Of a DNA stretch of 64,000 nucleotides, positions 1 through 11,936 are shown one piece after another. The notes under the pieces were generated by a model. The model worked only from the letters and a program-made list of their open reading frames with translations. It was not told the origin of the DNA and ran no database searches. This stretch comes from Pyrus communis (taxonomy: Eukaryota; Streptophyta; Magnoliopsida; Rosales; Rosaceae). The number at the start of each line of letters is the position of its first letter. Within the stretch, counting starts at the first letter, position 1. Made by a program: the position numbers and the translations under genes. Where the stretch lies: NCBI RefSeq assembly GCF_963583255.1, contig NC_084811.1:16386088-16450087 (forward strand), in the 5' to 3' direction.

Positions 1-801
1 TTTATATGTATGTTTTGAATTTCAAAAAAAAAAAAAAAAAAAAAAAAAAAAGAAAAAAGTGAAAATAAGTAAGAATGAACTCACGAGCGTTGATGGTTGA
101 AGAAAGGGTCCAAAAAGTTGAATATGGCCCTATGTTTTGTGTGACTTTCCCTTGGGTGTTCAAAATTGACTTCTGCGTTCTTAAGGGAATTCTAAGTGCC
201 TAATTCAATACTTTGCTCACTATTGCTTTAAGAATGTTTGTTTATCCTTCACCTTTCATTGTTAGCCAATACCCTAGCCCCGTTACAACCCTTTGACTTC
301 TATCTTGAGTGTTATGTGTTTCAAAATGTGGAGTTTGGAATTGATATGAGCTTATGGTGTCACTGGTTCTCGCGTCTAAGTAGTAGCATTCTATTCATGA
401 GATCATACCTAAACATGCTTATTAACTCCAGAAATTGCTTCCTTTGAAATACATTTATGTGAGTGTTCATTTTTATGTTTACATCAATCTTCTCACATAT
501 ACCTAGTGTAGGGTGTGTAGTCAGAAAATCTGTGTGAAAAACGAGAGTATATCTTGTAAGGATTTGAGCAAATTCTCTAAGGCATGTTACTACATTTGAA
601 ATGTGTTTTAAATGCTTAATTGTGAACTAGTATGTGGTGACTATGAGTAAGAATGTACTTAAGTGTAAAGATGGCTAAAATCTGTGGGAATAATGATTTT
701 TAACTTGTCATGTGCTTTGGAAATCCCTGAGACGTTTGTTGGAAGGTTTAGGTTGTGTTTTACTTGTTCGTTTTGTTTTGTTTCTGGTTTCTTTTGTTTT
801 G

Positions 802-823
802 TTTTGCTCGAGGACTAGCAAAA
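802..823 (+). other. Hairpin next to the 3' purine tract of E
   Basis: A perfect 7-bp stem TTTTGCT/AGCAAAA encloses the 8-base loop CGAGGACT. The same stem and loop occur before the 3' purine tract of D (49018-49039) and, on the minus strand, of A (23370-23391), B, C and J. In L the left arm carries one change. Confidence 0.65.
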
Positions 824-825
824 GA

Positions 826-841
826 TAAGTGTGGGGGTGTT
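826..841 (+). other. 3' polypurine tract of E
   Basis: The tract AAGTGTGGGGGTGTT lies directly before the LTR start TGATAGGAGC. This is the expected plus-strand primer position in an LTR element. Confidence 0.75.
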
Positions 842-3488
842 TGATAGGAGCATATTCATGCGACTTAAATGGCTTGTTCTCGTGCATTTACGTTATGTTT
901 CTTTAGTTATTTTAGTACTTTAAGCTATTTTCGTGTGTTTGTAGGCCGAAAGGGCTAAAGGAGCAAAAAGATGCATTTTGGAGACTTTTGGAGCACTTTT
1001 GGGCTAAGGATGGATAGCTTATGCTTGGAGCCAAAGTGTTGGACGAAATTGGAAACCTAATTGAAGACCAAAGTGTTGGAACCTTGTTCCCTTTAGTTTT
1101 AGGATATTTAAACCTTTCCTATATCCTTAGTCGTGCATAACATTCCAACATTCCACTCCTTCATTCACCACTTATCATATCATACACTTATCTTATCATC
1201 ACCACATATCATTCATTTATTACTTATCATATCATTCATTCATCTACATATCAATAACCACTTATCTTATCACACCACATATCATTCACTTATCACTCAC
1301 CACATATCATTCATTTATCACTTAGCATATCATTCATTTATCAATTATCAAACCATTCACTTATCAGTTCCATTCACTTATCACTCACCACATATCATTC
1401 ATTTATCACTTAACATATCATTCATTTATCACTTATCACAACAACAACCTAAAACACATGCACATGCACCACTAATCCCTTCACTTTCATGCCATCATTT
1501 CTCACCCCCCCCTTTGCCGTGCAATACACATCAACACATTCCAGCTTTTCTTCTTCTCTTTGCAGCCACAAGTCACATGCATTCACACATAATCATTCAC
1601 CCTATCCATCTTACATTCCACAAACAATGTCACATGCAAAACAACAATCATTCACACACAAAACAGCACCATTCACCCTTGCCGTGGCCTTCACTCACAT
1701 TTCCAGCTTTCCACCTTGCATTTCCACATGCATTCACTTCATCATTACACACCACTCATTCTCTAATTCCACATGCACATTCAATCATTCACTCAAGCAC
1801 CCTTGTGCCATGTTTCCCCCTTTGTTCCCACCCATCACATGCATTATCATCAAACAAACAACCCTAACCCGTGGCATTCACTCCCATTTCCAGCTTGCTT
1901 ATGCAATTCCAGCATGCATTCACATGCATTTTCAGCACCATTACACTATTGCCGTGAGTTTCATTCCATTTCCAACATCTTCACATGCATTTCCAGCTTT
2001 GCACATGCATTTCCCTTTCATTTCAACCCACATGCATCCTTTAATCATTCAAACATGCAGCCACATTCCCTCCTAGCTGCCATGTTCCCCCATTTCACCT
2101 ATAAATAAGCATCCATTCTTCCACAATTCATTCACTCTTCCATACACATTTTCAGTTACAAACACCAAGCAACAAACCCATTCCATTGCCGTGAGTCCCA
2201 CTTCATTTTCTGCATATTTTCTCTTCATTCCAACCACTCCAACCACTCCTCATCCCCCAAAAACTCACCTTAGACCTTGTGCTACAACAACGAAGAAGAG
2301 AAGAGTGCCTAAACGTTCATACAATTCAAGTTTGAGTTGTTGGAATGTTTAGGTGTTTCTTTGATTTCAATGTTTAAATTCAATTTTCTTTGTTTTGTAA
2401 TGGAAGAGAAGAGTGCCTAAACGTTCATACAATTCAGTTTGAGTTGTTGGAATGTTTAGGTGTTTCTTTGATTTCAAAGTTATGAGGAACTAAACCCCCT
2501 TTAGCTAGGGGGTGATTCGAAACTATGTTTATATTTGCAATTTGAATTGATTCTCAGTTGGTCTTTCGATAAGTTGTGGATTCAATTCGTTTATCTGTTT
2601 GATTGATAACTTATTTATGTATGTTCATTGAGATTGCAAGCTTAATTTTCATGCATAAATATGACGCTAGAATATAAGTGAATTTCACCTAATCGTTATG
2701 AACTTATATTCACAAGTAGTGGAGGTTGCTTATAAACAATCGCGTTAAACGAATTCTTGGCATAAGTTTCATGCGTATTCCATAGTAACGAATGCCTCGT
2801 CGATGTTTATGATTTCCGTTGAACTTAATGATCTTTGTTGAATGTCTCTATCATGCGTATTCCATAGTTAGGGACTTTGATTAAGAATAATTTGGTTGTA
2901 ATGCGTATTCCATTCAATCCAACGAATTTAGGGAAATCTGAAAGTTAATCTAAGCGGATCTAATTAACTTGGAGCATTGAGTTTCACAACTTATCGAAAG
3001 ACCAACTGAGAATCAATTTTGTTTGCAAGTGTAACATGTGTGGAGAAGAACCCCTTGGCTATTCCATCATCCATATTTTCATCACATTCATATTTACATT
3101 TTGCCTTTAATTATATTCTGTCTTTTTAATTTAATATCGTCCAAACACATTTCCCCCATATTTCGTTGAGTCTTAATCATTCGTATTTGTTTTATTTTTG
3201 TATCTTTAAGCTTTTGGAGTCATAAACACTTGCAAATTCGTTTAAATCAAGTTCTAGCTTCTATTTGAGTCAATTTGATTGTTTTAGACAATTTGAGTTT
3301 TTCAAAGCCATTCTGAATCATAGTAGTCTTGTTAAGAGTATTTTAATTTAGTTTTTATGTTTTTAAGTCAATTTAGAAGGTTTTAGCAAGCCCTCCTAAT
3401 CCCCGGTCTAGAACGATCCCTCACTTATCCATTCTACTACAATTGTCAAACGAGGGTTTAATTTGAGTGTCAAGTAAATCTCGCATCA
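842..3488 (+). repeat. 3' LTR of element E
   Basis: The LTR begins TGATAGGAGC and ends CTCGCATCA, so it has TG...CA ends; length 2647 bp. U3 holds a long run of TATCA/CTTAT-like simple sequence at about 1150-1450 and a cytosine-rich low-complexity stretch to about 2090. A TATA box (TATAAATA) is at 2100-2107. A roughly 98-bp tandem duplication lies at about 2306-2495. The end contains TAATCCCCGG, a conserved U5 motif. It is longer than the related LTRs of A and F, mainly because of the low-complexity U3. Confidence 0.85.
2306..2495 (+). repeat. Tandem duplication inside the LTR of E
   Basis: Two copies of a roughly 95-bp segment, each containing CCTAAACGTTCATACAATTC and GTTGGAATGTTTAGGTG, stand side by side. 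The same duplication is present in LTR F (about 4738-4915) and in both LTRs of A, so it arose before these copies inserted. Confidence 0.75.
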
Positions 3489-3830
3489 TTAACTTACTTG
3501 TGCCGAACCCTAAGGCCCTAATCCATAAAATCTGCTAAGTGTAACCCTAATCTAATTAACCCTACGACTATACAAACATATTTTCGTCCACAAATTCGTA
3601 TCACCCCCTTATGCTATTCAGAAACCTATTGTCGCAAGCCCTAACCTCCATTCTCCATCATTCATTCACTCCATACACTTCCATATACAACCTGCCGCAC
3701 TCTACCACCATAATCAGCCATCATTCATCATCCCAAGCAAGAATACATCATTCATAACCCCCAAAACCATCACCCATACCTTGTGCCGCAGGAAGGAAGA
3801 AGAAGGAAAGCCCTACCCGTGCATGCCATT
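3489..3830 (+). repeat. LTR G, left visible piece
   Basis: This stretch matches the middle of related LTRs: it is close to the reverse complement of 51170-51260 (LTR I), and its right end (CCGTGCATGCCATT) joins naturally to 5815 (CGACTTGGAATTGC). It is cut on the left by E and on the right by solo LTR F. I see no gene in it. Confidence 0.7.
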
Positions 3831-5809
3831 TGATAGGAGCATATTTATGCGACTTAAATGGCTTGTTCTCGTACATTTACGTTATGTTTCTTTAGTTATT
3901 TTAGTACTTTAAGCTATTTTCGTGTGTTTGTAGGTCCAAAGGGCTAAAGGAGCAAAAAGATGCATTTTGGAGACTTTTGGAGCACTTTTGGGCTAAGGAC
4001 GGATAGCTTATGCTTGAAGCCAAAGTGTTGGACGAAATTGAAGACCTAATTGGAGCCAAAGTGTTGGAACCTTGTTCTCTTTAGTTTTAGGACATTTAAA
4101 CCTTTCCTAATCCCAATCATGCCATGCATAACACACATCCATTCTAACACATTGTCATTGCACATGCATTTCCTTCATTAGTTAACCCACATGCACTTAT
4201 CACTTATCATCACCACATATCATATCACTTAATCACTTATCACTTATCATCACCACTTAACCACTTATCATATCATAACCACATATCATATCACTTATCA
4301 CTTATCACTTAACATATCATCCACCTACTTCACCTACAACATCCACCTACTTCACCTACAACATCCACTTCACCTACAACATCCACCTACTTCACCTACA
4401 ACATCCACTTCACCTACAACATCCACCTACTTCACCTACAACATCCACCTACTTCACCTACAACATCCACCTACTTCACCTACAAATGACATAGCCATAT
4501 GTTCCCTCCACTACTCCTATAAATACCCTTGCATTCATTCATTCATGGACATCTCATTTTTCATACACAACACACCACAAACACTTCCATCTTCTCCCTA
4601 GCCAAAAGTCTCTCCATTTTCTGCACCATTCCCTTCCCTTTCTCCTCCATTTCTTCCATTTCCATAATCCCCCAATCCATTCAACACACCAACAACATCC
4701 CTTAGTCCTTGTGCTACAACGAAGACGAAGAGAAGAGGGCCTAAACGTTCATACAATTCACGTTTGAGTTGTTGGAATGTTTACGCGTTTCTTTGATTTC
4801 AATGTTTAAATTCAATTCTCTTTGTTTTGTAATATGAGGAATGGAAGAGAAGAGTGCCTAAACGTTCATACAATTCAAGTTTGAGTTGTTGGAATGTTTA
4901 GGTGTTTCTTTGATTTCAAAGTTATGAGGAACTAAACCCTTTTTGGCTAGGGGTGATTTCAATACCATGATTATTTATGTGATATGAATTGATGAATTCC
5001 GGTTATGAACTCTTGATTCATGAATGCAATTGGCTTAACTATTTGATGATTAACTTATTTGTGTTTGTTGATTGAGGGTCGACACTTAATTAGCATGCAT
5101 GAATATGTGGCTAAAGTTTAAGAAGGTTTCACATAATCGTTACTAACTTATACTTGAAAGTAGTGAAGGTCGCTTGTCACGATCGCGTTAAGTTTAATTC
5201 TTAGCATGAGTAACATGATGTCATAGTTGCAAATGCTTTGTCAATGCTTATGGTTTTCATTATTCTTAATGATCTTCGATTGTATCTCTATTATGATGGC
5301 ATGTAGGGAACTTTTGAGAATGTTTTGGGTTGTCGAATGATGCCATCCAATCCAATAATATAAGGAAAATCTGAGGGTTAACTAGTGATGTCACGGTTAA
5401 TTTGGGGCATTGTCGTTCATAATTCAATGAAGGAATAACTGGAAATTGATTCATATGCATAAATATCATGTGTAGAGAAAGAACCCTTAGCTAGCTTCCC
5501 ATCCATTCATTTCCGTCAAATCCATATTTACAATTTGTTTTGTTTCCAAGTATTCATTTTAGTTTAAATTCGTCCAAATCCAATTCCCCCCTATTTCGTT
5601 GAAGTCTTAGTCTTAATCTTCCTTATTTTTAGTTTTGTTTTCTTCGAGCATTAAATAGTGTTTTATATTGTGTTTTTATGTTTTTAAGTCAATTTAGAAG
5701 GTTTTAGCAAGCCCTCCTAATCCCCGGTCTAGAACGATCCCTCACTTATCCATTCTACTACAATTGTCAAACGAGGGTTTAATTTGAGTGTCAAGTAATT
5801 CTCGCATCA
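3831..5809 (+). repeat. Solo LTR F
   Basis: A complete LTR (TGATAGGAGC...CTCGCATCA, 1979 bp) without internal element sequence on either side. It is flanked by the perfect 5-bp duplication CCATT (3826-3830 and 5810-5814), so it is a genuine insertion later reduced to one LTR by recombination. It has a U3 22-bp minisatellite (about 4318-4480), a TATA box at 4518-4525 and the tandem duplication near 4738-4915. It belongs to the same family as the LTRs of E and A. Confidence 0.9.
4318..4480 (+). repeat. 22-bp minisatellite in U3 of F
   Basis: Tandem units of the form ACATCCACCTACTTCACCTA, some shortened to 17 bp by loss of CTACT. The array ends about 40 bp before the TATA box. The same array, with differing copy number, is in the U3 of A and C. 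Confidence 0.85.
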
Positions 5810-5814
5810 CCATT

Positions 5815-6918
5815 CGACTTGGAATTGCTGGAACGTTTTAGGTGTAATCTTTCTTGTGTTTTTCAATGTTTAATTTCAAGAATCTTTGCTTTGTGAGTAT
5901 GAGGAACTAATCCCCTCTTAGCTAAGGGGAATTTCGAAACCATGGCTATATTTGCATTATGATTTGATTACTTCCAGTTGTGATTTCATGAATTGTGAAT
6001 TCAATTTACTTATCTATTTGAATTAAAACTTGTTTATGTATATGGATTGAGAGTGCACACTTAATTTGCATGCATAAATCTGATGCTAGGGTATAAGGAA
6101 ACTTCACCTAATCATTGGGAACTTATATTCATAAGTAGTAAAGGTTGTTGGTCACAATCATGTTAAGTAAATTCTTGGCATAAGTATCATGCGCTTTCAC
6201 AGTTACAAATGCCTCGTCAGCACTTATGATTTTCATAGAATTTAATAATCTTTGATTGTTTCTCTATTATGCGCTTTCATGTAGAGAACTTTTGAGGAAA
6301 AATTTGATTGCAATGCGCTAATTCCATTCAATTCAATGACCTAAGGAAAATCTGAGAGTTAATTTAAGCGTACCTAATTAACTTGGGGTGTTGAGGTTCA
6401 TGATTCATTGAATAAGCAACTGGAGATTGTTTTGTATGCAAGTATGCCATGTGTGGAGAAAGAACTCCCAGCTAGCCTACCATCCACTTAATTCTACCAA
6501 TTTCGTGCAAATCTGCCTAGTTAAATTTCTTGCTTTGTTTGTTTTATTTTCTTCCAAAACCAAATCCCCATTTATTCTAGAGTGTCTAACTAGTTAGAAT
6601 ACGTTTTAGATTGTGTTTCCAAGAGTTTTGAGTCAAGTTAGAACCAAATTTCGTCCAATTTTCTGTTTAGAGTCAAATCTGCCCAGTTTGTGTTTTTTAG
6701 GCAGTTTTGAGTGTTTTCAGCTCATTGTGAGTCTTGTGAACTTGTTTTGAGTTTTTGAGTTGAGTTAAGTGTTTAAAAGCTTTGTTTTATTTGTTTGAGT
6801 CAGTTTAAAGTGTTTAGCAATCCCTCCTAATCCCCGGTTTAAGAACGATCCGTACTTACTTATATGCTACAATTGTCAAAATAGGGTTAATTTGTGCGTT
6901 AAGTTAATTTTCGCATCA
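5815..6918 (+). repeat. LTR G, right piece
   Basis: Continuation of the LTR whose left piece is 3489-3830. It ends TTTTCGCATCA at 6918 and is followed by ATTAG (6919-6923), the probable target duplication within the 5' LTR of D. Whether G is a solo LTR or the 3' LTR of a longer element cannot be told, because its start lies outside the window. It has no coding content. Confidence 0.75.
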
Positions 6919-7023
6919 ATTAGCAATCCCTCCTAATCCCCGGCCTAGAACGATCCCTACTTATAACTATACTAAAATTTTCAAAAAATGGGTTTAATTT
7001 GAGTGCTATATTTTATCACATCA
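6919..7023 (+). repeat. 5' LTR of D, terminal piece
   Basis: This matches the last ~105 bp of D's 3' LTR (51057-51161) with several substitutions and ends CACATCA directly before the primer site. It contains the U5 motif TAATCCCCGG (6934-6943). The rest of this LTR lies upstream of G, outside the window. Confidence 0.8.
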
Positions 7024-7029
7024 AATTTT

Positions 7030-7048
7030 TGGCGCCGTTGCCGGGGAT
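7030..7048 (+). other. Primer binding site of D (tRNA-Asp)
   Basis: TGGCGCCGTTGCCGGGGAT is the exact reverse complement, 19 nt, of the 3' end of plant tRNA-Asp(GTC) including CCA, as I know that tRNA. It lies 6 bp after the LTR end. A tRNA-Asp primer agrees with an Athila-like element. Confidence 0.9.
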
Positions 7049-7068
7049 TAGCAACTTTGCTAATCCCC
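7043..7068 (+). other. Leader hairpin overlapping the primer site
   Basis: GGGGATTAGCAA is followed after two bases by its exact complement TTGCTAATCCCC, giving a 12-bp stem. The left arm includes the distal six bases of the primer site. Elements B and C have the same arrangement (minus strand, about 36525-36550 and 46941-46967). Confidence 0.7.
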
Positions 7069-7151
7069 CGTTGTTTCTTTTTGTTTCTTTTTCATATATC
7101 TTTGTTTTAGCTATTAACCTTGTTTCTTTTCTTGTTTGTAGGTACTAGTTT

Positions 7152-8464
7152 ATGACTCGTAGTTCTCAACCTATTTGTGCAAACATCTTGGATTTTGACA
7201 ACGATTTTGAGCGCATTTTGAGAAGGAAGAAGAAGGACCTAGAACTTCACCAATCAAGTTCTAGTTCGGCTTCTAATTTTGAGGAGGAAGAGGAGCCCAC
7301 GGCAAGGGAGGAAGAAGAGGTCCAAGCCATAGCAACGGACAACCGTACAATCAAGGAGCTTTCCGCCTTGGGAATGGACAATGCCACACCATTATGCATC
7401 CAATACCCAAGGGCGGCTCAAGATAAAACCGATGAATTTGAATTGAAGTCAAGTTTATTGCACCACATTCTAAAGTTCCATGGACTGTCCGTGAAGAACC
7501 CCAACAAGCATTTAAAGGAGTTCGAGGTGGTGTGTTCAAGCATGAGTCCAATTAATGTTGATAGCAATATTTTGAAGATGAAGGCCTTTCCATTCTCATT
7601 ATTGGAGAAGGCCAAGGATTGGTTATACGAACTAGCACCCGGAACGGTCACTTCTTGGGAGAGCATGAAGAGGGCATTTCTTGAGAAGTTCTTTCCTACT
7701 TCAAGTCATTCTCTTGAGGAAGAAGATTAGCGGAATCCAACAAAGTCAAGGGGAGTCTTTTCCGACGTACTATGAGCGTTTTAAAGCCCTTGTTGCATCA
7801 TGTCCTCAACATCAAATGCAGGAGGAGCTTCTACTTCAATACTTCTATGAAGGCCTTCTTCCAATTGAATGGCAAATGCTCGATGCCTCGGCGGGAGGTG
7901 CGTTGGTGGACAAAACTCCCATGGCAGCCAAAAACCTAATTGCAAGCCGTGCTCTCAATGCACAACAATATGAAGCAATTGGGCAAAGGGACCCCCCACG
8001 GCAACAAGTGCATGAGGTAAGTTCTCAATTCGACAGCTAATCTTACTTCTATTGTGTCTTAGATGGCCGAAGGAATGAAGATACAAGGACCAATTATATG
8101 TGGCGTATGTTCTATCCAAGGACACCCTTCGGAAAAGTGCCCTCAATTGATTGAGAATGGGGGATGGGAGAGTGAAAATGCCATTGGATTTCTAAGCCAA
8201 AATCAGCCAAGGAATGATCCCTTTTCCAACACATACAATCCGGGTTGGAGAGACCAGCCAAACTTCAAGTGGAGGGAACCTCAACAACCTTAACAACAAG
8301 GGGGCTTTAGGCAACAACTCCCGGGGTTCTACACTAAACCCTACGGCACTAATCCAAACCATTCCCAATCTGCCCAAAATAATCAAGGTACGTCTTTGGA
8401 AAATGCTACACTTCTTAACTTACTTACCAATTTGTCTCAGGGGCAAGAGAATTAAAACAAAGCC
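7152..8464 (+). pseudogene. gag of D (broken)
   Basis: It encodes the Athila-type Gag: N-terminal MTRSSQP, capsid region with [38 protein letters not shown] and [13 protein letters not shown], then a CCHC zinc knuckle (CGVC...GHPSEKC, about 8100-8143). Gag packages the element RNA in the cytoplasmic particle. The start ATG at 7152 follows the conserved AG|GTACTAG leader end. Breaks: a two-base deletion near 7706 compared with A, a frameshift near 8030, and in-frame stops near 8063, 8291 and 8454, where relatives have glutamine codons. It cannot make a full product. Confidence 0.85.
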
Positions 8465-9646
8465 ATGCAAAACCAAGACAAAAAGGTGGACCACTTAGAG
8501 AAGCAAATTGGGCAGATTGCGGAGTTTGTAGGGCAATTCCGAGACCAAGGCAAGCTCCTGAGCTCAACCATTGTCAATCCAAAGGGAGGGTTCGAATCTG
8601 CCAAAGCAATCACCTTGAGAAGTGGAAAAAAAGTTGGCACTACATCCAAACCATCCAAAATAGGTCCTAATGAAGAGGGGAAGCTGCAAGTGGAAGATGA
8701 GGAGTCAAGCAAGCCCACGACAAGGGTAGAAACACCCTTGCCACAAGCACCTAAGGACCATAATGCATCCAATGCATCCAATTCGGCCACCAAAGGTAAG
8801 TTGGGTTCAAATTCGATTAATTCGAACCCCGTTCCACCCAATGTTCCTTTTCCTCATAGATTTTTGCAAACCAAGAAGGAAGAGCATGAGAAAGACATTC
8901 TTGAGACGTTTAGGAAAGTTCAAGTCAATATCCCGCTCCTAGATGCCATAAAGAAAGTGCCCAAATATGCCAAATTCTTGAAGGAACTTTGCACTACAAG
9001 GAAGAGGGCTTCACATAAGGAGGTGGTTAGGGTAAGTAAAAACGTTTCCGCTGTTTTACAAAGAAAGTTACCACCAAAGTGCAAAGATCCAGGTAGCTTT
9101 ACAATTCCTTGTATTATTGGCCAAACTAAGTTCGAACATGCTATGTTAGACTTAGGAGCTTCAATTAACGTCATGCCATACTCTATTTATGCATTCATGA
9201 ACCTTGGTGAATTGAAAAATGATGGAGTGATTATTCAATTGGCCGGTAGATGTAATGCCCATCCAAAGGGAGTATTGGAAGATGTCTTAGTGTAGGTGCA
9301 TAACTTGATCTTTGCGGCGGATTTCTACGTTCTTGAGATGGAAGAAACCACCCATGCTCCATCCTTGCTGCTCCTTCTTGGGAGGCCATTTATGAAGACG
9401 ACCCGAACTAAGATCGACGTGTTTAAAGGCACTTTAACAATGGAATTTGATGGGGAAGTGATTGATTTTAATATTTTTGAAACCATGAGATTTCCTAATG
9501 ATGATCACTCATGTTTCTCTATTGATATTCTTAATTCTTTGGCGCAGGCACACCTTGATCAATTCCATGAAGATGCACTTGAAACGGTCCTTACGAATGG
9601 CATAGAAGTGATGGATCAAGTGGCTGCCACCATAGCACCCCACGGC
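8465..9646 (+). pseudogene. Gag C-terminus and protease of D
   Basis: It continues from gag: a coiled segment (QIGQIAEFVGQFRDQGK), [16 protein letters not shown], the linker with [22 protein letters not shown], then the aspartic protease with the active-site motif DLGAS (about 9150-9165). It ends in LLGRPFMKT...[16 protein letters not shown]. One stop (TAG at 9293-9295) replaces a glutamine codon. The reading frame is then interrupted at 9647 by solo LTR H and resumes at 11937. Confidence 0.85.
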
Positions 9647-11931
9647 TGATGTGATATATAATAACACACAAATTAAACCCTCTTTTTGACAATTGTAGTA
9701 TAGATATAAGTAGGGATCGTTCTAGGCCGGGGATTAGGAGGGATTGCTAATCGAATGAAAACTAACTCAAAGATAGAAAAATATGCTTCAAAACACTTAA
9801 ACAAACTCAAAAGACTCTTAACTAAACTTATATGACTCAAAACAAACTTAAAAGACTCAAAACAACACAAAACAATCAAAAAGACTCAAACTAGACTCTA
9901 GGACTCAATTTGGACGAAAATGGAATTAGTTTTGACTCAAAACACTCAAAAACAGTAATTAGGACAGATTTGACACAACTAAATAAAGGGGATTGGGTTT
10001 TTGACGAATTTAAGATAAAAACAAGTAACTAAAAGATTTAAATAGGATTTGGACGAATTTGGGAAAAACGATGGATGATTAGATAGCTAGAGGATACTTT
10101 TCCACACATGATACATTCAAACACAAATTGATTTCCAGTTGCTTTTTCGATAAACCATGAACCTCAACACCCCAGATTAACCGTGACATCACTAATTAAC
10201 CCTCAGATTTTCCTTTAGTTAATGGATTGGATGACATCATACGACAACCCAAAGCATTCTTCAAAAGTTCCCTACATGACATCATAATAGAGATACAATC
10301 AAAGATCATTACGTTCTATGAAAATCATAAGCATTGACAAAGCACTTGTAACTATGACATCATGATACTCATGCTAGGAATTTACTTAACATGATTGTGA
10401 AAACAACCTTAACTACTTGTGAATATAAGTTTGTAACGATTATGTGAAACTCCTCTATATTCTAGCACCAAATTCAAGCATGCAAATTAAGTGTGCACCC
10501 TTAATCAACAAACAAGAATAAGTTATCCATCAAACGGTTAAGTAAATTGCATTCACAATTTATGAAATCACAACTGAAATTAATCAATTCATATTGCAAT
10601 ATAATCATGGTTTCAAAGTCTCCCCTAGCTAAAACAAGTTTAGCTCCTCATGTTTACAATAAAACAAAGAGAATATAAATTAAACATTGAAAACAAAGAT
10701 TGAATACACCTAGAAACGCTCCAACAATCCAAGCTTGAATAGCCAAAACGTCCAAGGCTTCTCCTCTCTTCTTTCTCCTTCTTTGTTGCGGCACAAGGGT
10801 GTTTGGGTATGAATTATGGTGATGGATGGATAGGTTGGATGGTGGTAGAGGGTGGATGATGGCTGAATGAATGGAGAGAATGAGGAATAATTCGAATGGA
10901 TGTGTATGGCTGTCTAGAGTCTCTCATAAGTGCGGCAGATTATGTATATACAGAGGGAGATAGGTTAAGGCAATAAGAAATTAATTTGGGAAGGTTTTTA
11001 GCTCCAAATCCTCAAGGAAAAAGGGTAACAAATCAGAATTCTAAGAGGAAAAGGGAAGGAAAGTTGTGGCCTTGACTAGAATAAAAAGGGAAAGAAGATA
11101 TATGGCAGAATTTGGAAGAAAAGGGTAAGGATATATGCGGCAAGGATTAGGATAGTGCAAGGGATCTTTGGTTTGTGTCCTAAAATGCATAAGATACCTT
11201 CAAAGTTGCTGGAGCTTAGGGATATTTAGGATTAGGAAAGGTTAAACAAAAATAGGAAACCTTGGCTTAACTTTCCTACTTTAAGTAGGAATCCTTCCTT
11301 GACTAGGAATCCTTCTTTGACTAGGAATCCTTCTTTGATTAGGAATCCTTCTTTGATTAGGAATCCTTCTTTGATTAGGAATCCTAACACCTCTAGGTCT
11401 TCAATTTCGTCCATTCTTTTTGCTCCAAGCATAAGCTATCCGGCAGATTTTGGAAGAAAAGGGTAAGGATATATGCGGCAAGGATTAGGATAGTGCAAGG
11501 GATCTTTGGTTTGTGTCCTAAAATGCATAAGATACCTTCAAAGTTGCTGGAGCTTAGGGATATTTAGGATTAGGAAAGGCTAAACAAAAATAGGAAACCT
11601 TGGCTTAACTTTCCTACTTTAAGTAGGAATCCTTCCTTGACTAGGAATCCTTCTTTGACTAGGAATCCTTCTTTGATTAGGAATCCTTCTTAGATTAGGA
11701 ATCCTAACACCTCTAGGTCTTCAATTTCGTCCATTCTTTTTGCTCCAAGCATAAGCTATCCATTCCAAGCCCAATTTTGCTGCAAAATGCTCCAAAATGC
11801 ACCTTTTTGCTTCCTTAGCCATATGAACCTAAAAACACACGAAAATGGCTTAAACTACTAAAATAAATAGAAACTAACTCACTAAATGGAAGAAAACAAG
11901 CTAACTAAGTCGCCTAAATATGCTCCAATCA
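9647..11931 (-). repeat. Solo LTR H inside pol of D
   Basis: A complete minus-strand LTR (2285 bp) of D's own family. Read on the minus strand it begins TGATTGGAGCATATTTAGG and ends CACATCA. The flanks are ACGGC (9642-9646) and AGGGC (11932-11936), one mismatch apart; the homologous site in L (about 58957) reads CCCACGGCACC, so ACGGC was the target. It carries an internal ~338-bp tandem duplication (11104-11760). There is no purine tract or primer site beside it, hence solo. Confidence 0.85.
11104..11760 (-). repeat. Tandem duplication in LTR H, with an 18-bp microrepeat
   Basis: Copy 1 (11104-11441) and copy 2 (11442-11760) are nearly identical. Each contains a short array of GGAATCCTTCTTTGATTA units; copy 1 has one unit more, which explains the length difference. 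Related LTRs such as D's 3' LTR have only one copy of the segment. Confidence 0.8.
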
Positions 11932-11936
11932 AGGGC

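Larger units (their letters stand above)
1..3488 (+). mobile_element. Element E: 3' end of an Athila-type LTR retrotransposon
   Basis: Only the 3' part lies in the window. Positions 1-825 are the non-coding 3' region, with an A run at about 22-52 and text that recurs in D, A, B, C, J and L just before their 3' LTRs. A hairpin (802-823) and a purine tract (826-841) precede the 3' LTR (842-3488). The rest of the element lies upstream of the window. The base after the LTR begins TTAAC, the likely right copy of the target duplication, but its left partner is not visible. E is inserted in LTR G. I see no coding sequence here; the ORFs at 238-447 and 1133-2108 are low-complexity non-coding reads. 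Confidence 0.8.

Noticed and set aside
1133..2108. Overlapping plus-strand ORFs of 244, 195 and 111 codons
   Set aside because: They lie in the simple-sequence U3 of an LTR, are rich in His/Ser/Pro from the CATTCA/TATCA repeats, and have no counterpart in related LTRs.
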